A stretch of 64,000 bases of DNA from Candidatus Bathyoplasma sp. NZ (lineage in GTDB: Bacteria > Bacillota_I > Bacilli_A > MAG-NZ), in the NCBI GenBank assembly GCA_013332095.1, contig JABENI010000001.1, forward strand, positions 29,987 through 93,986. Direction: 5' to 3'. The notes beneath the pieces are model-generated. The model was given only the letters and a program-made list of their open reading frames with translations, was not told where the DNA came from and did no database searches. Positions within the stretch are counted from its first letter, which is position 1. Each line of letters starts with the position of its first letter. Shown one piece after another: positions 44,921 to 54,715 of this stretch. The position numbers and the translations under genes were made by a program.

Positions 44921-45664
44921 CTAAATTAGCCCACCATTTACATGTATAGTTTGCCCTGTGATATATTTTGCTTCATCACTTGCTAAAAATACCACTGCTT
45001 TTGCAATATCTTCCGGTTTACCTAAAACTCCTAGAGGAATATTTTTCTTAAAGTACTCTTTTACATCTTCGCCTAATACATCGGTCATTAGCGACTCGAT
45101 AAATCCGGGTGCCACGGCATTTACAGTAATATTTCTTATTCCTACTTCTTTCGCTAAAGATTTTGTCAACCCAATTAATCCCGCTTTGGTCGTCGCGTAG
45201 TTTGTTTGCCCTGCATTACCCATGAAGCCAACTACACTTGACATATTAATAATTCGACCCGTTCTTTTCTTAATCATTAATTTGGTCGCAATTTTACATA
45301 CATTCCAAACGCCTTTTAAATTAACATTAACTACTTTGTCAAAATCATCTTCACTCATTTTTATTATCAAATTATCTTTTGTAATACCTGCGTTGTTAAC
45401 AACAATATCAATTTTTCCAAAATGTTCTTTGATTTTCTCAAACATTTCTTTACACTGTTCCATTGATGATACATCGGCTTTTATTAGAATCGCCTCTACG
45501 CCATAAGATTTAACTTTGGCTAGTGCTGCCTCCGCTTTTTCTTCATCGTGCAGATAATTAATTATAATGTCTGCTCCTTGTTTGGCTAAAGTAATTACTG
45601 TTTCCAAGCCAATACCGGTATTCGCTCCTGTAACTAATGCTACTTTTCCATTTAATTCAAACAT
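44921..45664 (-). CDS. fabG: 3-oxoacyl-ACP reductase FabG
   Basis: NADPH-dependent short-chain dehydrogenase, 247 residues. TGANTGIG is the cofactor loop, NNAG is at residues 90-93, and the catalytic Tyr-Lys pair is in NYATTKAGL. The end includes the usual ITGQTIHVNGG. Its ATG overlaps the fabD stop by one base. Confidence 0.97.
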   Translation of the reverse strand: MFELNGKVALVTGANTGIGLETVITLAKQGADIIINYLHDEEKAEAALAKVKSYGVEAILIKADVSSMEQCKEMFEKIKEHFGKIDIVVNNAGITKDNLIIKMSEDDFDKVVNVNLKGVWNVCKIATKLMIKKRTGRIINMSSVVGFMGNAGQTNYATTKAGLIGLTKSLAKEVGIRNITVNAVAPGFIESLMTDVLGEDVKEYFKKNIPLGVLGKPEDIAKAVVFLASDEAKYITGQTIHVNGGLI

Positions 45665-46590
45665 TATGATGCCTCCATCTTTTCTAAAATTTTATTTAAT
45701 GTATCGATATTTTCAACGTTGTACGCAGTTACATTTCTGTCTATTTTTTTAATAAAACTACTTAAAACTTTAGTTGGTCCTACTTCTATAAAAGTATCAA
45801 CTCCTAATTCAAGCATTTTTTCAACACTCTCTACCCATCTTACTCTAGACATCACTTGTCTAGTTAACTTATCTTTCACTTCTTCAATCTTTAAAATATC
45901 CGCTGTCACATTGGATATAACCGGAATATCACATCTACTAAATTGGTAATTTTTTAACTCCGTCTTTAATTTTTTACTCGCTTCGCTTAACAGACTAGTG
46001 TGAAATGGACCACTTACGTTTAGCGGTACCAATCTTTTAGCCTTAGCTTCTATCAACAATTGACAAGCATCCTCTACTTGAGATTTTTCGCCACCAATTA
46101 CAATTTGTGTCGGAGTGTTATGGTTAGCAACTTCTACTTGAGAAAATTTTTCACATATTTCGGCAACTTTCTCAATATTTAGACCAAGGACAGCTACCAT
46201 ACTCCCCTGTATGTCTTTAACACTTTCTTCCATTATTTGTCCACGTTTATAAACTAATTTAACTGCATCTTCAAAGGATATCGCCTTCGCTGCTACTAAA
46301 GCCGTATACTCTCCTAAAGATAATCCTGCTACTACATCAGGTTTAATTCCTTTTTCTTTTAGTAAATTTAAAATTGCAACCGAAGTAGTTAAAATTGCTG
46401 GTTGTGTGTATCTAGTCTGATTAATTTTATTTTCACTATCAATAAAACAAATTTCCTTTATAGAAAAACCTAACGCCCTATCTGCTTTCAAATAAGTTTC
46501 ATCGATAATGTCATAACTTTCTGCTAAATTTTTCCCCATCTGTACATACTGTGCACCTTGACCTGAAAAAACAAAGGCAATTTTACCCAT
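45664..46590 (-). CDS. fabD: Malonyl-CoA:ACP transacylase
   Basis: Moves malonyl from CoA to ACP. The 308-residue protein has FSGQGAQYVQMG at the N-terminus, the nucleophile Ser in GLSLGEYTAL (Leu replaces the common His in GHSLGE) and the catalytic His in SGPFHTSLL. It overlaps fabK by 8 bases. Confidence 0.96.
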   Translation of the reverse strand: MGKIAFVFSGQGAQYVQMGKNLAESYDIIDETYLKADRALGFSIKEICFIDSENKINQTRYTQPAILTTSVAILNLLKEKGIKPDVVAGLSLGEYTALVAAKAISFEDAVKLVYKRGQIMEESVKDIQGSMVAVLGLNIEKVAEICEKFSQVEVANHNTPTQIVIGGEKSQVEDACQLLIEAKAKRLVPLNVSGPFHTSLLSEASKKLKTELKNYQFSRCDIPVISNVTADILKIEEVKDKLTRQVMSRVRWVESVEKMLELGVDTFIEVGPTKVLSSFIKKIDRNVTAYNVENIDTLNKILEKMEAS

Positions 46591-47518
46591 GATTTTTACC
46601 TAAATTTTTAACTACAGTTTTAAATTCACTAAACATTTTTTCGATTAACTCTGCACAAGAAACTTCTTCAGTAATCATCCCTGAAATTTGTCCACTCATT
46701 AAACTACCATTTTCCATATCTCCATCACGAGCAGCTTTTTTCAATGAATCTAAAGTAAGATATTCTAACCTTATTAAATCAATACCTTCTTTAATTATCC
46801 GGTTATATTCCTTAGCCATTTTATTTTTCAAAACTCTTACAGGAGCTGCTGTGCCTCTACCTGTTACCGTTGTTGAAGTGTCTTTTGCTTTGATAATTGC
46901 TTTTTTATAATTATCGTGAACTCCACATTCTTTAGTAACTAAGAAGGCTGTTCCCGCTTGAATTCCACTTGCACCTAAAGCAAAGGCGGCCGCTACTCCA
47001 CGTCCATCAGCAATTCCTCCCGCAGCAATAACTTCAACATCAACAGCATCCACAACTTGCGGTACTAAAGCCATCGTTGTCAACTCACCGATGTGTCCCC
47101 CTGCTTCTGTCCCTTCTACAACTACAGCATCAGCTCCTGAGCGGACTACTCTTTTTGCTAAGGCTACACTTGGAACTAAGGGTACTACGATAATTCCCGC
47201 TGCTTTTAGTTTCCCCATATACGGACCAGGGTTTCCCGCACCTGTCGTTACTAACCTAATTTTTTCTTCAATAACTAAGTCCACTAAATCACTCACGTAC
47301 GGACTCATTAACATTAAATTAATCCCAAATGGTTTATCGGTTAATTTTTTACACATTTTAATTTGTTCTTTTAATAATTCTTTATCCATACTTCCACAAG
47401 CAATAATTCCTAATCCTCCTGCATTGCTAACTGCTGCTGCTAATTTAGCATCAGAAATATTTGCCATTGCCCCTTGAAATATCGGATATTTTAAATTTAG
47501 TTCTTTAAATATACTCAT
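46583..47518 (-). CDS. fabK: Enoyl-ACP reductase II, FMN-dependent
   Basis: Performs the last reduction of the elongation cycle with FMN. The 311-residue TIM-barrel protein of the 2-nitropropane-dioxygenase-like family has GGLGIIACG near the start. The FMN phosphate site is IAAGGIADGRGVAAAFALGA. No fabI is present in this operon, so FabK is probably the enoyl reductase here. Confidence 0.94.
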   Translation of the reverse strand: MSIFKELNLKYPIFQGAMANISDAKLAAAVSNAGGLGIIACGSMDKELLKEQIKMCKKLTDKPFGINLMLMSPYVSDLVDLVIEEKIRLVTTGAGNPGPYMGKLKAAGIIVVPLVPSVALAKRVVRSGADAVVVEGTEAGGHIGELTTMALVPQVVDAVDVEVIAAGGIADGRGVAAAFALGASGIQAGTAFLVTKECGVHDNYKKAIIKAKDTSTTVTGRGTAAPVRVLKNKMAKEYNRIIKEGIDLIRLEYLTLDSLKKAARDGDMENGSLMSGQISGMITEEVSCAELIEKMFSEFKTVVKNLGKNHG

Positions 47519-47520
47519 CT

Positions 47521-48489
47521 TTAATATTTTATTATTGTCGCACCATAAGTCATTCCTGCACCAAAACCTACTAACAATAATTTATCTCCTTCTTTGATAA
47601 CTTTAGAAGCCACTGCTTCACTTAATGCTAGTGGAATACTCGCTGCTGAAGTGTTTCCATATTCTTCTAAATTTAAATAAAATTTATTGATATCAATACC
47701 CATTTTATTAGCCACTCTACTAATAATACGGTAGTTTGCTTGATGGGGAATTATATAATCAATATCTTCAATATTTAAATTATTTAATTCTAACACTTTT
47801 TCTATAGATTCTCGAACTGCCTTTACTGCAAATTTAAATACTTCTGCACCGTTCATATACAAGTACTCTTTAACTGGTACATAGTCTTTAAATTTATTAT
47901 TAAATTCCTTGGCAACTCCCAACACATTATTAATGTCAGCTGAAGAATCCACATAGCTTTTTAACACTTTTTCTTCTTCACTAACTTTTAAGACAATAGC
48001 GCCTGCTGCATCACCAAATAAAACACAAGTATTTCTATCTTCCCAATTCATAATTTTAGATAAAACTTCTGCCCCAATCAATAACGTACACTTACTAGTC
48101 CCGTTCTCAATCAGTGCTTTTGCTACTTCTAAACCGTATATAAAGCCTGTACAGGCTGCATTGAGATCAAAAGCCATCACTCTAGACTTCAGTTGTAACT
48201 TTTTAACCAATAGACAGGCAACACTTGGTGAAAGTTGATCTGGTGAAAAAGTTGCCACAATTATCGTATCGACTTCATGCTTATCAATACCGGCATTTTT
48301 GAGTGCTGCTACTGCCGACTCAAACGCTAAATCTGAAGTGTTTTTTTCTACTGCAATTCGTCTTCTTTTAATTCCTGTTCTCGCCGTAATCCACTCATCA
48401 TTAGTTTCTATAAACTCGCTTAAATCATCATTGCTTACAACAAGTTTTGGTACACTGCTCCCAACACCTATAATTTCTGAATAATTCAT
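47521..48489 (-). CDS. fabH: 3-oxoacyl-ACP synthase III
   Basis: Starts fatty-acid synthesis by condensing acyl-CoA with malonyl-ACP. The 322-residue protein has the catalytic Cys in NAACTGFIYG (near residue 112), His in PHQANYRI and Asn in YGNTSAASIP. Ordinary length. Confidence 0.97.
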   Translation of the reverse strand: MNYSEIIGVGSSVPKLVVSNDDLSEFIETNDEWITARTGIKRRRIAVEKNTSDLAFESAVAALKNAGIDKHEVDTIIVATFSPDQLSPSVACLLVKKLQLKSRVMAFDLNAACTGFIYGLEVAKALIENGTSKCTLLIGAEVLSKIMNWEDRNTCVLFGDAAGAIVLKVSEEEKVLKSYVDSSADINNVLGVAKEFNNKFKDYVPVKEYLYMNGAEVFKFAVKAVRESIEKVLELNNLNIEDIDYIIPHQANYRIISRVANKMGIDINKFYLNLEEYGNTSAASIPLALSEAVASKVIKEGDKLLLVGFGAGMTYGATIIKY

Positions 48490-48498
48490 ATTTTTCTC

Positions 48499-49461
48499 CT
48501 ATAGTTCTCTGTAATTAAATCTTTGGAACGAACCTAATTTTCTGAATTTTCCATATCGTAATTGTCTGGCATATCTTCCATGCATATTTTTATTATCTTG
48601 TAAAAATTTTTCAATTGATTTTTTAATTTCATTAGCCGTTACTCTTTTGTGCTCTCCTGCTCCCCCTAGAGGTTCTTTAATTATTTCTTCTATAACTCCT
48701 AACTCATATAGATCATCTGCTGTTAATTTCATTATTTCTGCTGCTTCTGCTGCTCTTTTAGAGTCTTTCCATAAAATAGTTGCAAACCCTTCTGGTGATA
48801 AAATAGAATAGGTAGAATTTTCCAGCATCGCAACTTTATTAGCAAAACTAAGTGCTAGTGCTCCTCCTGAACCACCTTCACCTGTGACAATAGCATATAT
48901 GGGAACTTTTAACATACTCATCTCCATTAAAATACTCGCAATTGCCGATGCTTGTCCACGCTCTTCTGCCCCTACCCCAGGAAATGCACCCGGTGTGTCT
49001 ACAAAGGTAATTATTGGTCTTGAAAATTTCTCTGCTTGTTTCATCAAACGCTGTGCCTTACGATATCCTTCAGGATTGGGCATCCCAAAATTCCTTTTAA
49101 TATTATCTTCTGTTGTTCGCCCTTTTTGATGCCCGATTACCGTTACATTAATGCCACCTATACTAGCAATTCCACCAACAATTGAAGCATCATCACCAAA
49201 ATAGCGATCTCCATGTAATTCAATAAAATCATCGAAAATCATCGCGATATACTCTAAAGTTGTCGGTCGATTAGTATCTCTAGCTAAAAGAACTTTATCC
49301 CAAGCCGTTAAATTACTCAAAGCATCTTTTCTTAATTCATTTATTTCTAATTCTATTTTTTTAACATTAAATATTACATCAGTACCTTCACTTGAACTCA
49401 GCATAGCGTTTAATGAACTTTCTAAATTTTTAATTTTATCAATTTTTTCTTTAACGCTCAT
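48499..49461 (-). CDS. accA: Acetyl-CoA carboxylase carboxyltransferase alpha subunit
   Basis: Forms the carboxyltransferase with AccD. The 320-residue protein has FGDDASIVGGIA, GHQKGR and TPGAFPGVGAEERGQ, all typical. The ATG at 49461 has AGAGGTG upstream and overlaps the accD stop; the GTG at 49470 is disfavoured. Confidence 0.96.
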   Translation of the reverse strand: MSVKEKIDKIKNLESSLNAMLSSSEGTDVIFNVKKIELEINELRKDALSNLTAWDKVLLARDTNRPTTLEYIAMIFDDFIELHGDRYFGDDASIVGGIASIGGINVTVIGHQKGRTTEDNIKRNFGMPNPEGYRKAQRLMKQAEKFSRPIITFVDTPGAFPGVGAEERGQASAIASILMEMSMLKVPIYAIVTGEGGSGGALALSFANKVAMLENSTYSILSPEGFATILWKDSKRAAEAAEIMKLTADDLYELGVIEEIIKEPLGGAGEHKRVTANEIKKSIEKFLQDNKNMHGRYARQLRYGKFRKLGSFQRFNYREL

Positions 49462-50341
49462 TGCTTGCACCTCTTTTATGCATCACTAAAATTCTTTTCA
49501 AAAAATCTCTTTGGTCTTTTCTATCAACTATGGCATCAACAAAGCCCTTTTCTAACAAAAACTCACTTTTTTGAAATCCTTCAGGTAACTTTTGATTAAT
49601 CGTTTGTTCAATAACTCGCGGTCCGGCAAAACCGATTAAAGCATTTGGTTCTGCTAGTTGAATATCTCCTAACATTGCAAATGATGCTGAAACTCCACCA
49701 GTCGTTGGATTAGTTAAAAAAGTTATATACAATCCACCTTTTTTAGAAAATCTCGCTACTTCTCCACTAGTTTTAGCCATCTGCATCAAAGATAAAATCC
49801 CTTCTTGCATTCTTGCTCCACCACTAGCTGTAAAGAGAATAATAGGTAATTTTTGTTGAATAGCATATTCAAACGACTCCGTTACTTTTTCACCTACAAC
49901 ACTTCCCATACTTCCCATTAAGAAGTAACTATCCATAACTCCTAAAACACACGGTTCACCTAAAATTTCTGCATAACCGTAAATATACGCTTCTTCTAAC
50001 CCAGTATTCTCTTTTAATGCATCCACTTTATCCTCATATCCATCAATTTCTAAAGGATTAGTAGTTATAAATCCTCTTCCTCTTTCAACAAAGGAATTTT
50101 TATCAGCAATAATCGAAACTCGATCGTATGATCTTAACCTTAAATGATTATTACATCTACTACAAACAAATAAATTATCGATTAACTCTTGCACGTGATT
50201 TGTTTTTTCACATACCGGACAACGGTCATATAATCCTTCTGGAATTTCAACTTTAAACTTTCGATTAATTGGTCGGCAAATATTTTTTATCCTATTTAAT
50301 TGTGTTTTTCGCTTTTTAAAAGTATCGTGTATATTATTCAT
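49451..50341 (-). CDS. accD: Acetyl-CoA carboxylase carboxyltransferase beta subunit
   Basis: The 296-residue protein has the N-terminal zinc ribbon (CPVC then CSRC, residues about 41-63) and the crotonase-like core (SGGARMQEGILSLMQMAKTS and FAGPRVIEQTI). It overlaps accC by 8 bases. The ribosome site is weak, so translation is probably coupled. Confidence 0.96.
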   Translation of the reverse strand: MNNIHDTFKKRKTQLNRIKNICRPINRKFKVEIPEGLYDRCPVCEKTNHVQELIDNLFVCSRCNNHLRLRSYDRVSIIADKNSFVERGRGFITTNPLEIDGYEDKVDALKENTGLEEAYIYGYAEILGEPCVLGVMDSYFLMGSMGSVVGEKVTESFEYAIQQKLPIILFTASGGARMQEGILSLMQMAKTSGEVARFSKKGGLYITFLTNPTTGGVSASFAMLGDIQLAEPNALIGFAGPRVIEQTINQKLPEGFQKSEFLLEKGFVDAIVDRKDQRDFLKRILVMHKRGASNER

Positions 50342-51692
50342 ATTTTTTCAACAACTCTTCCAAATGTCTTTCAATGAATGAAGTATCAAATTTACCTAAT
50401 ACGAAATTAGTATCATATAACAATACTTGCAAAAAATTAATATTATTATCTAGTCCTTCAATGATTAATTCACTCAAGGCTGATCTCATTTTCTTAATAG
50501 CTTCAACTCTATTTTCCCCTAATACTATTAATTTTCCGACCATTGAATCATAGTAGGGGGATAAAGTATAACCAGAATACAACAAACTGTCAAACCTTAT
50601 GCCAAAACCGTTAGGAACGTGCAGAAAACTAACTTTCCCTGGAGTTGGTCTAAAATTGGCTTTGGGATTTTCTGCATTTATTCTACACTCAATCGCATGC
50701 CCTCTAAGTACTATATCTTTCTGTTGAATATTTAATTTTTGTCCATAAGCTATTTTGATTTGTTCTTTAATTAAATCGATACCGGTAACCATTTCGGTTA
50801 TCGTATGCTCAACTTGAATTCTAGTATTCATCTCAATAAAATAATAATTTTCTCCTGAAACTAAAAATTCGATTGTACCAGCATTCTTATATTTAATAAA
50901 TTTTGCTGCACGCACAGCCGTTTTTCCCATTTTTTCACGCATTTGCTCTGATAAGCAAAAAGACGGTGACTCTTCAATAACTTTTTGATTTCTTCTTTGG
51001 AGAGAACAATCTCTCTCCCCTAGATGAATTACACGCCCGTGCTCATCTGCTAATATTTGAAATTCTATATGATGTAGATTTGCTACAAATTTTTCTAAAT
51101 AAACAGCATCGTCTCCAAATGCATTTTTAGCTTCTAATTTAGCACCGTTAAATGCTGCTTTGAATTCACTACTATTATTTGCGACACGCATTCCACGTCC
51201 GCCACCTCCACTTGAGGCTTTTATTAAAATAGGATAACCGATTTCTTCAGCTATTAAGATTCCTTCTTCAATGTTTTGAATTTCTCCTTCGCTTCCAGGA
51301 ACAACTGGAACTTTGGCTTCAATCATCATCTCTCTAGCTTTAGATTTATTTCCCATTAAATCAATTACTTCACTATCTGGTCCAATAAATTTAATTCCAC
51401 ATTCAGAACAAACTCTTGCAAAATGTGAATTTTCCGATAAAAACCCAAATCCTGGGTGAATTGCTTCAGCACCAGTAGATACTGCAGTACTAATAATGTT
51501 TTCAACGTTTAAGTAACTATCAATTGATTTTTCACTTCCCACACATATCGCTTCATCTGCTAACAGCACATGTAGTGAATCTTTATCGGCAGTTGAATAA
51601 ATAGCAACTGTCTTGATTGCTAGTTCTTTACAGGCTCTGATAACTCTTATCGCTATTTCACCACGATTGGCAATTAAAATCTTATTGAACAT
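50334..51692 (-). CDS. accC: Biotin carboxylase
   Basis: Carboxylates biotin on AccB with ATP and bicarbonate. The 452-residue ATP-grasp protein has KASSGGGGRGMR, the bicarbonate region ERDCSLQRRNQKVIEE and EMNTRIQVEHT. Complete length. Its ATG overlaps the accB stop. Confidence 0.97.
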   Translation of the reverse strand: MFNKILIANRGEIAIRVIRACKELAIKTVAIYSTADKDSLHVLLADEAICVGSEKSIDSYLNVENIISTAVSTGAEAIHPGFGFLSENSHFARVCSECGIKFIGPDSEVIDLMGNKSKAREMMIEAKVPVVPGSEGEIQNIEEGILIAEEIGYPILIKASSGGGGRGMRVANNSSEFKAAFNGAKLEAKNAFGDDAVYLEKFVANLHHIEFQILADEHGRVIHLGERDCSLQRRNQKVIEESPSFCLSEQMREKMGKTAVRAAKFIKYKNAGTIEFLVSGENYYFIEMNTRIQVEHTITEMVTGIDLIKEQIKIAYGQKLNIQQKDIVLRGHAIECRINAENPKANFRPTPGKVSFLHVPNGFGIRFDSLLYSGYTLSPYYDSMVGKLIVLGENRVEAIKKMRSALSELIIEGLDNNINFLQVLLYDTNFVLGKFDTSFIERHLEELLKKYE

Positions 51693-52132
51693 TATTCAAT
51701 TACCATTAAAAGTTGTTCAAATTCGACTAGTTGCTCATTAGTTACATAGATTTTTTTTACCGTTCCCGAAACTGGTGATTTTATTTCGTTCATCACTTTC
51801 ATCGCTTCAACAATACAGATTACTTGTCCTTCACTCACAGTTTGTCCAACTTTTACAAACGGTTCGATATCTGGGCCTGAAGCTATATAATATGTTCCCA
51901 CTAAAGGTGCTTTTACCTGTGTTCCTTTTATTTCAATTTCTTCAATTTTTTCGGTAATTTCTGATGCATCTTCACGTGGACTAGTCATAGTTACTACATC
52001 AGCATGATGATAATTTTTAACTTCTACTTCCTTTTTCAATACTAAACTATATTTTCCGTCTGAAAATTCTAAACCTGTTAGTTTGGAATCATTTACGAGT
52101 TTTACCAAGATTTTTATATCTTTTATATCCAT
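51692..52132 (-). CDS. accB: Biotin carboxyl carrier protein
   Basis: The 146-residue protein has an N-terminal helix, a linker, and a biotinyl domain with the biotinylated lysine in EAMKVMNEI. Start at the ATG at 52132 (MDIKDIKILV), with GGAGG 8 bases upstream; the longer frame to 52177 runs into the promoter. It is first in the operon, which is unlike streptococci where accB sits in the middle. Confidence 0.96.
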   Translation of the reverse strand: MDIKDIKILVKLVNDSKLTGLEFSDGKYSLVLKKEVEVKNYHHADVVTMTSPREDASEITEKIEEIEIKGTQVKAPLVGTYYIASGPDIEPFVKVGQTVSEGQVICIVEAMKVMNEIKSPVSGTVKKIYVTNEQLVEFEQLLMVIE

Positions 52133-52153
52133 TCTTTTATCCTCCAATATGAG

Positions 52154-52173
52154 ATAGTAAAAATATCTACTAT
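52154..52173 (-). promoter_or_regulatory. Candidate operator of the acc-fab operon
   Basis: An inverted repeat ATAGTA-8-TACTAT sits between the -10 and the accB ribosome site, covering the likely transcription start. The position fits a repressor. The sequence is not a clear match to the FapR or FabT sites I know. No regulator gene is beside the operon. Confidence 0.45.
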
Positions 52174-52177
52174 TCAA

Positions 52178-52205
52178 ATTATAACTTTAATAAATATTAA
52201 GTCAA
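52178..52205 (-). promoter_or_regulatory. Promoter of the acc-fab operon
   Basis: On the minus strand TTGACT (52200-52205), 16-base spacer, TATAAT (52178-52183). A near-consensus promoter that could drive the 9-kb operon. Confidence 0.8.
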
Positions 52206-52334
52206 GGAAATTTTCAATATTAGGGCGTTTTAAGCCTTTTTTGTTCAAAAAATAGCTTTTTTTTAATGATTTTCCCTCTTTTTTTACTTTTTTAACAATT
52301 CGCAAATCTAATAAAAATACTATTTAAATATATG

Positions 52335-52364
52335 AAAAAAACAACAGTTTATAACTATTGTTTT
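52335..52364 (-). terminator. Terminator of metH
   Basis: AAACAATAG pairs with CTGTTGTTT (one G-U pair, 7-base loop), followed by T residues on the minus strand, just past metH. Confidence 0.8.
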
Positions 52365-52376
52365 CAATAATTTGAA

Positions 52377-54713
52377 TCAAGATAAAATTTCCTCTAATAT
52401 TTTGATGCTGATCTGGGCATCTTTTGCATAATAATCTGCTCCAATCATATCAGCGTATTCTTGTGTTAAAACTGCTCCACCGACAATAATCGTATTTTCC
52501 AAATTCTTTTTTCTAATATCTTTTATAATCTTTTCCATACTTCTTACCGTAGTAGTCATTAAGGCGCTCAATCCAACAATGGAAACTTTTTCTTTTTCCA
52601 TTACTTCAATAATCTTTTCACTAGAAACATCTCTTCCTAAATCGTATACTTTGTAACCAAAATTTTCTAACAAAACTTTGACAATGTTTTTCCCAATGTC
52701 GTGAATATCTCCCTTAACAGTAGCTAAAATTATTTTACCTTTTTCTTTAAAGTTTAATTCTGCATCTGTCAATTTTTCTTTTAAAATATTAAAGGAGTTA
52801 CTGACTGCTTCTGCTGATTGAATTAATTGCGGTAAAAATATTTGTTTTTTCTCAAATCTCTCTCCGACAATTTTTAAAGCAGGAATTAAATCTTCATCGA
52901 CAATTTTTAACCCCGGTTTTTCTTTTAATAGTGTGACGGTAATATTTTTAGCCTCTTCTTTAAGTCCTTTAATCACGGCCATTTTCAAATCCAAATCTGC
53001 TACTTTAATTTCTTCTTTCACTATGTTAGAAAATTTTTCAATATACTCTTTTGAACCAAGATCTTCATTTGATAATACTTTAAATGCTTGAATCATATCC
53101 ATAATATTTTTTTCTTTGGTATTTAAAATCGGTGCGTCTAATCCTGCTGCTAAACAGGCAGAAATAAAAGTTGTATTCAGTAAAACTCTATTCGGTAAGC
53201 CAAATGAAATATTGCTTACTCCTAATATCGTGTGGTGTCCTAATTCTTTAATTAATTTTAAACTTTTAATTGTTTCAAACACTTCTTCTTGTTGAGCTGA
53301 AGCGGTCAAAGTCAAACAGTCGATTAAAATATCTTCTCTTTTCAAACCGTAACTAAGTCCTGTTTCAATAATTTTTTTAGCAACGGCTAATCTCTCTTCA
53401 GCTTTTTTAGGAATTCCTTTTTGATCTAAGGTCAATCCAAGTACGGCACAACCGTATTTTTTAGCAATTGGAAAAATTTGTTCCATACTTTCTTTTTTCC
53501 CATTTACTGAATTAATTAACGGTTTCCCATTGTATATTCTGCAAGCTCTTTCTAAAGTCTGATAATCGATACTATCAATTTGTAGCGGAATATCTAAAAT
53601 ACTTTGAATTCCTTTAATTACTTGTTCCATCATCGTTACTTCATCAATTTCTGGCAAAGTTACACAAACATCTAAAATTGTTGCTCCTTCGTCTCTTTGA
53701 TCTATTGCTTCTTTTAAAATATAATCTAAATCGTTTTCTTTTAATGCTTTTTTTAATCTTTTTTTACCAGCTGGATTCAATCTTTCACCAATCAGTTGAA
53801 TTTTTTTTCCTATTTCTACCGTTTTAGCGTAACTTGTAACATAAGTTCCTTTTTCAACAGTTCGTTTAATTTTTTCGGCTTTTTTTAACTTTTCGGTTAA
53901 AGCTTTAATATATTTATCCGTTGTTCCGCAACATCCACCTAAAACAGAAACACCTGCTTGGTAAAAAATTTCCATGTACTCAACGTATTCTTCAACTGTT
54001 AAATCGTAATAAGTATTACCGTTTTGATCTGTTTTAGGCAATCCTGCATTTGGTTGTACAATAACCGCTGCCTCACTATATTTTACAATTTCTTTTATAA
54101 TCGGCATTAGTTCTTTTGGTCCTAACGAACAGTTAACTCCAAAACCATCTACTGCTAATCCGTTTAAAACGATTGTCGCTGTTTTGGGATCTGTTCCGGT
54201 AAACGTCCTTCCTGTTTCATCAAAAGTCATCGTTACAAAAACAGGTAATTTAGTATTTTCTTTAACCGCAAGCACTGCAGCTTTGGTCTCTAATAAGTCG
54301 CTCATAGTTTCAATTAAAACGCAGTCAACTTGATATTTTTCACCCAACACAGCAATTTCTTTAAACAGTTGATAAGCATCATCAAAACTTAAATCGCCTG
54401 CTGGCTCTAATAACTTTCCCAGCGGTCCGATATCTAAGGCAACATAGTTTGGTTTTACCTCTTTTGCGGCTGATATAGCAGCTTTAACAATTTCTTCTAA
54501 ACTATAAGGTTCACCTGTAAATTTTAAACCATTCGCCCCAAAAGTATTAGTCGTAATCACATCAGCTCCAGCATCTACATAAGATTGGTGAATACTTTTA
54601 ATTAATGCTTTTTGCTCAATATTTAAAACTTCTGGTAATTGCCCTAATTTCAATCCTTTATTTTGTAACATGGTACCCATTGCACCATCAAAAAACAACA
54701 ATTTATCTAACAT
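52377..54713 (-). CDS. metH: Cobalamin-dependent methionine synthase, without reactivation domain
   Basis: Transfers methyl from methyltetrahydrofolate to homocysteine through cobalamin. The 778-residue protein has a homocysteine domain (DGAMGTMLQ, zinc cysteines in VNCSLGP and GGCCGTT), a pterin domain (from about residue 305, IGERLNPAGKK) and a B12 domain with the cobalt-ligand motif DIHDIGKNIV. The C-terminal SAM-binding reactivation domain of E. coli MetH is missing; the next gene upstream supplies it. It follows that gene by two bases. The cell must obtain B12. Confidence 0.96.
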   Translation of the reverse strand: MLDKLLFFDGAMGTMLQNKGLKLGQLPEVLNIEQKALIKSIHQSYVDAGADVITTNTFGANGLKFTGEPYSLEEIVKAAISAAKEVKPNYVALDIGPLGKLLEPAGDLSFDDAYQLFKEIAVLGEKYQVDCVLIETMSDLLETKAAVLAVKENTKLPVFVTMTFDETGRTFTGTDPKTATIVLNGLAVDGFGVNCSLGPKELMPIIKEIVKYSEAAVIVQPNAGLPKTDQNGNTYYDLTVEEYVEYMEIFYQAGVSVLGGCCGTTDKYIKALTEKLKKAEKIKRTVEKGTYVTSYAKTVEIGKKIQLIGERLNPAGKKRLKKALKENDLDYILKEAIDQRDEGATILDVCVTLPEIDEVTMMEQVIKGIQSILDIPLQIDSIDYQTLERACRIYNGKPLINSVNGKKESMEQIFPIAKKYGCAVLGLTLDQKGIPKKAEERLAVAKKIIETGLSYGLKREDILIDCLTLTASAQQEEVFETIKSLKLIKELGHHTILGVSNISFGLPNRVLLNTTFISACLAAGLDAPILNTKEKNIMDMIQAFKVLSNEDLGSKEYIEKFSNIVKEEIKVADLDLKMAVIKGLKEEAKNITVTLLKEKPGLKIVDEDLIPALKIVGERFEKKQIFLPQLIQSAEAVSNSFNILKEKLTDAELNFKEKGKIILATVKGDIHDIGKNIVKVLLENFGYKVYDLGRDVSSEKIIEVMEKEKVSIVGLSALMTTTVRSMEKIIKDIRKKNLENTIIVGGAVLTQEYADMIGADYYAKDAQISIKILEEILS

Positions 54714-54715
54714 AA

